Part shown: positions 60,398-64,000 of the stretch, in pieces | Layout: the number at the start of each line of letters is the position of its first letter | How positions within the stretch are numbered: the stretch's first letter is position 1 | Origin: a virus | Reading direction: 5' to 3' (one strand) | Length of the DNA: 64,000 bases | IMG/VR virus record: IMGVR_UViG_3300021962_006154 | Span: 1 to 64,000 of that record | The notes under the pieces: model-generated | The model's database searches: none | What the model was told of the DNA's origin: nothing | What the model saw: the letters and a program-made list of their open reading frames with translations, nothing else | Translations under genes and position numbers: made by a program

Positions 60398-61056
60398 CTT
60401 GCTGGGTTGATTATAATCTTTATTGCAACCAAAGCATCCATAACTTGTTGTCTAATGTAAGTGTTTGCCAACAGTTCTTCTTTGGTTTTGCACTGTTGAG
60501 ACATATCTTCCCATTCAAAAGCATAATCAGCACGCTTCTTCACCTTGGGGTCATTAAACAATTCATGTTCGTTTGGAGCTGCTTCATAAACCTTAACTGG
60601 TTTAGCTGTAGTAATTCTACGTTTAGATGGTGCTTGAGTTAACTGATAACGAGTTACATGAACCAACTTGCCGGCCATCTTACGTTGAAGCCAAGTGCAT
60701 TCATCCTCTGGATAATGATCGTATCGAATATCTGTGACGAATAATACATCCGCCTTAGACTTTGCGATGTGTTTTTCTACCTTGGTTGTCCAATATTTGC
60801 CTTCACTAGTCTTTCTCATTACGTCGCCATAAGCAACCAACAGTGGACGAATAATGTTTTTCTGTGCGGTATCTTCTGTAAATACATCAATACCCGTTTT
60901 GTCACGAATAAGATCCTTAAGGTCACTCTTTAATTCGTATGCGAGAGCACGACGTTCTGTTTTGAGTTTATATTCCTTTTCAAGAATATCTTGTGCGACT
61001 GTGGTAAATAAGTCTTTTCCGCTTCTGGCAATACCTGATACACCTATAACTTTCAT
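60394..61056 (-). CDS. 1: Deoxynucleoside monophosphate kinase (T4 gp1-like)
   Basis: This 220-residue P-loop kinase starts KVIGVSGIARSGKDLFT, a Walker A of the T4 gp1 type. RALAYELKSDLKDL and RPLLVAYGDVMRKTSEGKYWTTKVE form the lid and nucleotide-binding region. VLFVTDIRYDHYPEDECTWL is the second acidic site. T4 gp1 (241 residues) phosphorylates dGMP, dTMP and hydroxymethyl-dCMP. Substrate range here is not predictable. It lies next to the gp62-like gene and convergent with the small genes before it. Confidence 0.82.
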   Translation of the reverse strand: MKVIGVSGIARSGKDLFTTVAQDILEKEYKLKTERRALAYELKSDLKDLIRDKTGIDVFTEDTAQKNIIRPLLVAYGDVMRKTSEGKYWTTKVEKHIAKSKADVLFVTDIRYDHYPEDECTWLQRKMAGKLVHVTRYQLTQAPSKRRITTAKPVKVYEAAPNEHELFNDPKVKKRADYAFEWEDMSQQCKTKEELLANTYIRQQVMDALVAIKIIINPAS

Positions 61057-61060
61057 ATTT

Positions 61061-61555
61061 TTATTCTTTCGTAAATAGTTCCTCTGCTTCTGTTTCTGAA
61101 TAGCCGAATGATGTTACCAATGAATGTAGTTCTTTGATACCACCCTCGGTCGAAATAAGTAGGTTGTAATAATCTGTGGAATCACGGCTACCCACTTTAA
61201 ATTTTTTCGAAATACAATCAATAATAGTCTGATTGGGATCTTTTGTAGACTTCTTGATATATGGATAAAACTTAAAGTCCTTGGGAAGACATTGAATCAA
61301 CAGCGTATACAATTGCTTCTCAGGCAAGACCTCCATGTATTTTGATATCAAAGATATTTCTTCAATAACATTTGGGTCCATACTCAAGACCCGCAGAATC
61401 ATATACTTACTGAATGACTTACGTTCAGTCTCATTCAATGAATCATAATAATCTGGTTTTTGGACTTGTCGAATGTGTTTAACATGATCAAACAATCCTC
61501 TATTCTTGACCACGGTTTCTTCTTTGGAAGCCTTGCCTTTTCGTTTCATTGCCAT
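61061..61555 (-). CDS. 62: Probable clamp-loader small subunit (T4 gp62-like)
   Basis: This 164-residue, helical and basic protein has no ATPase motif. It shows the spacing of gp62-like clamp-loader proteins of T4-type phages: a DSLNETERKSFSKYMILRVLSM helix, then ISKYMEVLPEKQLYTLLIQCLPKDFKFYPYIKK and a closing GGIKELHSLVTSFG. It is slightly shorter than T4 gp62 (187). In T4 this gene follows gene 44. Here it is about 15 kb away from the gp44-like gene, and no other gp62 candidate is present. The start overlaps the membrane-protein gene by 56 bases. Confidence 0.6.
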   Translation of the reverse strand: MAMKRKGKASKEETVVKNRGLFDHVKHIRQVQKPDYYDSLNETERKSFSKYMILRVLSMDPNVIEEISLISKYMEVLPEKQLYTLLIQCLPKDFKFYPYIKKSTKDPNQTIIDCISKKFKVGSRDSTDYYNLLISTEGGIKELHSLVTSFGYSETEAEELFTKE

Positions 61556-61793
61556 ACATTCTAATACGTCGTTTCAGTTCTTCAACATCTTTTATCATCC
61601 TACTGCGTTCACCAGACAACAATTCAAATGCTTCAGTTATTGTAGTAAATAACTTGTTTGATTCGTTCTTCGTATTTTCTAGATTTTGTTTAAGATTGTT
61701 GATTTGCTTACGAAGACTAATATAAAGAAAAAATGTGGCTGCCATCGACAGCAGCCACATTCCAACAATCAACGTTGTTGTTCCTAATGTCAT
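61500..61793 (-). CDS. Small membrane-anchored coiled-coil protein
   Basis: This 97-residue protein has an N-terminal transmembrane helix (residues 5-26, TTLIVGMWLLSMAATFFLYISL). It is followed by a heptad-like coiled coil (about 28-75, RKQINNLKQNLENTKNESNKLF) and a basic tail rich in Arg and Gln. The layout is like that of i-spanins or other single-pass phage membrane proteins, but no lysis genes adjoin it. Its end overlaps the gp62-like gene by 56 bases. Confidence 0.6.
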   Translation of the reverse strand: MTLGTTTLIVGMWLLSMAATFFLYISLRKQINNLKQNLENTKNESNKLFTTITEAFELLSGERSRMIKDVEELKRRIRMYGNETKRQGFQRRNRGQE

Positions 61794-61796
61794 TGA

Positions 61797-62000
61797 TTAG
61801 GCATTGTAACCAGCAGCGAGAACCTCACGGAGAGCCTTGATCTGGCGACCGTTCAAGTCAAGACGGGTATCACCAGCACGGAGGGTGAGGCGGGAAGCCT
61901 TCTTAGCACCGGCGACGGGGGTGGAGAGATAAAGCTCAACACCAGTGGTATTGTGGCCGACGAAGTTAGTCTTGTTACGAGCATTCTTACGAGTATACAT
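61797..62000 (-). CDS. Small GC-rich, codon-optimised protein
   Basis: This 67-residue basic protein (MYTRKNARNKTNFVGHNTTGVELYL, then AGAKKASRLTLRAGDTRLDLNGRQIKALREVLAAGYNA) has no recognised domain. The middle suggests strands followed by one helix. By hand count it is 53 per cent GC, far above its AT-rich neighbours, and it uses CGT/CGC, AAG, AAC, GGT and CTC codons almost exclusively. Its leader (62001-62035 on the minus strand) is an A-rich, purine-rich tract with little secondary structure. Both points suggest very strong expression. A structural or host-takeover role is possible, but the function is unknown. Confidence 0.65.
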   Translation of the reverse strand: MYTRKNARNKTNFVGHNTTGVELYLSTPVAGAKKASRLTLRAGDTRLDLNGRQIKALREVLAAGYNA

Positions 62001-62106
62001 ATTTATTTTTCTTTCTTTTGTTTTTTTGTTTTTGTTTCGTTAGTTCATCACCAACTTGAAATAATCTTGACACACAGTTTGAAGAAGTCAACAACTTCTA
62101 CTTTTT

Positions 62107-63018
62107 TTATTTTTGGAGTTTATGTTCAAAAAATTCAATCGCATAGTCCTTTGCCTTGAACTCAAAGTCCAAATCGATATTTTCACCAATATATTCATCG
62201 GGAAACACAGTAGGATAGTCCGCATGCGCACGAGGATTACGATTCTTGACATCGTTGTCGCTGAAATGAAATAGAGGAACGTAACTACCCCATGTAGACT
62301 TACACAGTGTCACCGCATCCTTGGCAGTCAATCCACCAGTATTGCATCTGAAATGCAGATTATCATACGTAATTGGGATTCCGGTTTCTTGATAAATATA
62401 ATCATACAGTTGTTTGACATTCCAACTGTTGGGCTTGTCTTCGTTCTCTAAGACCAAACGGCTCTTAACACCATCAGGAAGCTGTCTAAACACCTCTATA
62501 AACCGTTTTGCCGTAGCTTTGAGGTCTCCTTTATAACAGTTCATATGGATGTTTATAGGCGCATTATACGAACGAGGAAGACCCAAACGGTCCATTACAT
62601 CCGCATGATAGGTCAATTCCACAATAGACTTTTGTGCTACAGTCGAATTTGCACTAGCTGGAACCACAAACTGGTCAGGATGTGTGCTACAACGAATCTT
62701 ACTATTTTTGATAAGAACAACACATTCATCAAATGCTTGATCAATTTTATCTTTATCTGGAAGACAATCAAAGTCAAGATTAGCCTCTGGAAGAGTTTTT
62801 AGAGGAAATAAATCACTGCTTACACGGTAGTTCCAACCTTTATTGATACAATACTTGATAGTTTCTTTTGTAACAATAACGTTGTTCAATACACGTTTAC
62901 TAAGAATTTCCAGTGAATCGACACGTTCTAGTGCAAGAAACCTAGATTTTGTCATGGTATTTGCTTTGATACCACGTTCTTGCAGTTTTAGGGATATACA
63001 ACACAGACTTTTTCTCAT
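62107..63018 (-). CDS. uvsE: UV damage endonuclease (UvsE/UVDE type)
   Basis: This 303-residue enzyme nicks DNA 5' to UV photoproducts, starting excision repair without glycosylase. It follows the family order: NTMTKSRFLALE near the start, YCINKGWNYRVSSDLFPLKT, RCSTHPDQFVVPAS, INIHMNCYKGDLKATAKRF, LVLENEDKPNSWNV and PITYDNLHFRCN, with the metal-binding His, Glu and Asp residues of the TIM barrel. The full length (about 300) is kept. Photorepair genes suit a phage in sunlit water, though this is only suggestive. The gap to the downstream gene at 62000 is 106 bases and contains A/T-rich tracts. Confidence 0.93.
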   Translation of the reverse strand: MRKSLCCISLKLQERGIKANTMTKSRFLALERVDSLEILSKRVLNNVIVTKETIKYCINKGWNYRVSSDLFPLKTLPEANLDFDCLPDKDKIDQAFDECVVLIKNSKIRCSTHPDQFVVPASANSTVAQKSIVELTYHADVMDRLGLPRSYNAPINIHMNCYKGDLKATAKRFIEVFRQLPDGVKSRLVLENEDKPNSWNVKQLYDYIYQETGIPITYDNLHFRCNTGGLTAKDAVTLCKSTWGSYVPLFHFSDNDVKNRNPRAHADYPTVFPDEYIGENIDLDFEFKAKDYAIEFFEHKLQK

Positions 63019-63053
63019 GATAATTAGTATACCATGAGCGTGATCAAAGTCAA

Positions 63054-63470
63054 TTAGAAGCTACCACTACCGCTTTGACTTCCACTAAACGAACCAGTAG
63101 CACAACAATCAACACCTAATATTGGACAGAAGTATCCAAGAAGTTTCCAAGTGGTAGGGCCAGCAGCTGTTTTAACCCAAGACGCCTTTTTATTGATGCC
63201 TTGGGTTAAAACGTATTGAGTTTTTTTGGTAAGATCGGGAAATTGATCTGATAATGAATTAAAATCGGCGTCTGAATTGTCTCTATACCAAATTAAGTTA
63301 TCATTTTTTACCAACAAATCACCAGGTTCACCAGTGAATACGCCATCGGGAGAAGTATCTTTTTCTGTGGTTGTTCTAGCAGACTTGGCAAATTGCGTCA
63401 GCTTAGATATAAATTTTTGATATCTATCTGCAAATGTATAATTGACGGACGGATTTTTACTTTTTCCCAT
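63054..63470 (-). CDS. Hypothetical virion-type protein with Ser/Gly tail
   Basis: This is a 138-residue protein. It starts MGKSKNPSVNYTFADRYQKF and has a helix with KSARTTTEKDT. The segment DGVFTGEPGDLLVKNDNLIWYRDN is built of short strands. The C-terminus is Cys- and Ser/Gly-rich (CPILGVDCCATGSFSGSQSGSGSF). The GDLLV..DNLIWY segment and repetitive tail are reminiscent of phage tail or fibre proteins. No family is assigned. It lies 36 bases upstream of uvsE on the same strand. Confidence 0.5.
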   Translation of the reverse strand: MGKSKNPSVNYTFADRYQKFISKLTQFAKSARTTTEKDTSPDGVFTGEPGDLLVKNDNLIWYRDNSDADFNSLSDQFPDLTKKTQYVLTQGINKKASWVKTAAGPTTWKLLGYFCPILGVDCCATGSFSGSQSGSGSF

Positions 63471-63498
63471 GTCTTTACCATAATAAATAGTAAAAATC

Positions 63499-63954
63499 TC
63501 ATCTTCCTACCTCACCAAAGTAAAGTTTTTTTGAGTCTTCATACGACATTCCAATCATTTTGTTGTAATATAGAATATCTCCCTTCAATCGTTTCTCATT
63601 CTTGAGAGTTTGATATCGTGCAATTGCCTTTTGTCTCCACCAATCAATAATAAACTTTTCGTTGTAAATTGGGTTGGGGTCCAACTTTGATTCTTCAATT
63701 TCACCTTTCAAGAATTCTCTACTATTACGATAGGGACAAGCATAGTAGGTTCCACGTTCGTAACCATGAACATATTCGGATGCTTTAATTTCACATTGAG
63801 AGAAAATCATGCTCAACACTCTGTTCTTGGCACCAGTCACGGGTCCACTAACACCTTCACGTTGAGTCATGGCTTGTTTATATTTATCAGCCTTGTTCTC
63901 TTTGATCCAATTATGCCACACCTTGTAGATGTCATCATCTGGCTTAATGGTCAT
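63499..63954 (-). CDS. Hypothetical protein, possibly longer than the window
   Basis: From the ATG at 63954 this is a 151-residue, Lys/Tyr/Trp-rich soluble protein (DDDIYKVWHNWIKENKADKYK, then NEKFIIDWWRQKAIARYQTLK). The frame stays open upstream to the window edge (residues NSLKWWHKCGSSSGK), so the true start may lie beyond 64000. A gene interrupted by the edge and one starting at 63954 are both possible. No motif is recognised. Its orientation matches the leftward genes that follow. Confidence 0.5.
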   Translation of the reverse strand: MTIKPDDDIYKVWHNWIKENKADKYKQAMTQREGVSGPVTGAKNRVLSMIFSQCEIKASEYVHGYERGTYYACPYRNSREFLKGEIEESKLDPNPIYNEKFIIDWWRQKAIARYQTLKNEKRLKGDILYYNKMIGMSYEDSKKLYFGEVGR

Positions 63955-64000
63955 TTTACCACTACTAGACCCGCACTTGTGCCACCACTTAAGACTGTTA

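Noticed and set aside
62061-62091. Sigma-70 promoter (TTGACT, 19 bases, GATTAT) upstream of the GC-rich small gene
   Set aside because: The spacing is too long and the -10 element poor. It is kept out of the feature list.
1-64000. tRNA genes, CRISPR arrays, integrase or transposase
   Set aside because: I looked for cloverleaf-like sequences, regularly spaced repeats and recombinase motifs and saw none. A tRNA scan would be needed to exclude a divergent tRNA.

Overview
This window is part of the genome of a tailed double-stranded DNA phage with a T4-type replication module, presumably a large myovirus. The evidence is a family-B DNA polymerase (gp43-like), sliding clamp (gp45-like), clamp-loader ATPase (gp44-like), a probable clamp-loader small subunit (gp62-like), a dNMP kinase (gp1-like), a dUTPase, a UvsE-type UV endonuclease, a helicase, and free-standing GIY-YIG and HNH proteins. 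Genes are packed tightly on both strands with many ATGA overlaps. The DNA is AT-rich. I recognise no ribosomal RNA, tRNA, integrase or CRISPR array. No capsid, terminase or tail-tube gene lies in the window, so this is a fragment. The host cannot be fixed. A Gram-negative host is suggested only by the sugar chemistry and by one secreted FecR-like protein.

Layout: (1) 1-8038, mostly plus strand: GIY-YIG and HNH proteins, a basic Gly/Lys-rich protein, an SNF2-like helicase, an HNH-fold DNA-binding protein, GDP-mannose 4,6-dehydratase, an IscU-type Fe-S scaffold and a small zinc-ribbon protein. (2) 8035-14305, minus strand: two methyltransferases and a probable virion block, including a 746-residue protein ending in a T4-lysozyme-type domain and a 569-residue mosaic of phage-specific modules. 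(3) 14357-33612: a large glycosylation island. It has GT-A and GT-B glycosyltransferases, UDP-galactopyranose mutase, methyltransferases and a GH130-like beta-propeller. It includes a minus-strand run of about 15 tightly packed genes from 33612 down to 20076. (4) 33723-44767: a second sugar block, containing a sedoheptulose-7-phosphate-cyclase-type enzyme, an SDR, an APH-like kinase and two nucleotidyltransferases, followed by GT61-, GT90- and GT4-like transferases and a radical SAM enzyme. (5) 44812-50654, minus strand: the replisome block (gp44, gp45, gp43) plus a secreted FecR-like protein. (6) 50713-60397, plus strand: a PD-(D/E)XK nuclease, a glycosyltransferase split by an apparent one-base deletion, dUTPase, more glycosyltransferases and a truncated UDP-glucose-dehydrogenase-like protein. 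(7) 60394-64000, minus strand: dNMP kinase, gp62-like protein, a small GC-rich and codon-optimised gene, UvsE and two unknowns.

How the genes fit together: the replication and nucleotide genes are ordinary for a T4-type phage. The unusual part is the sugar investment, about 30 glycan-related genes in roughly 35 kb. It includes routes to GDP-4-keto-6-deoxymannose, UDP-galactofuranose, probably a UDP-uronic acid, and, most strikingly, a predicted activated cyclitol made from sedoheptulose 7-phosphate. The last is the best candidate for an undescribed system here: a phage-encoded cyclitol pathway feeding dedicated glycosyltransferases. Whether the glycan decorates the virion, the phage DNA or the host surface cannot be read from this sequence.
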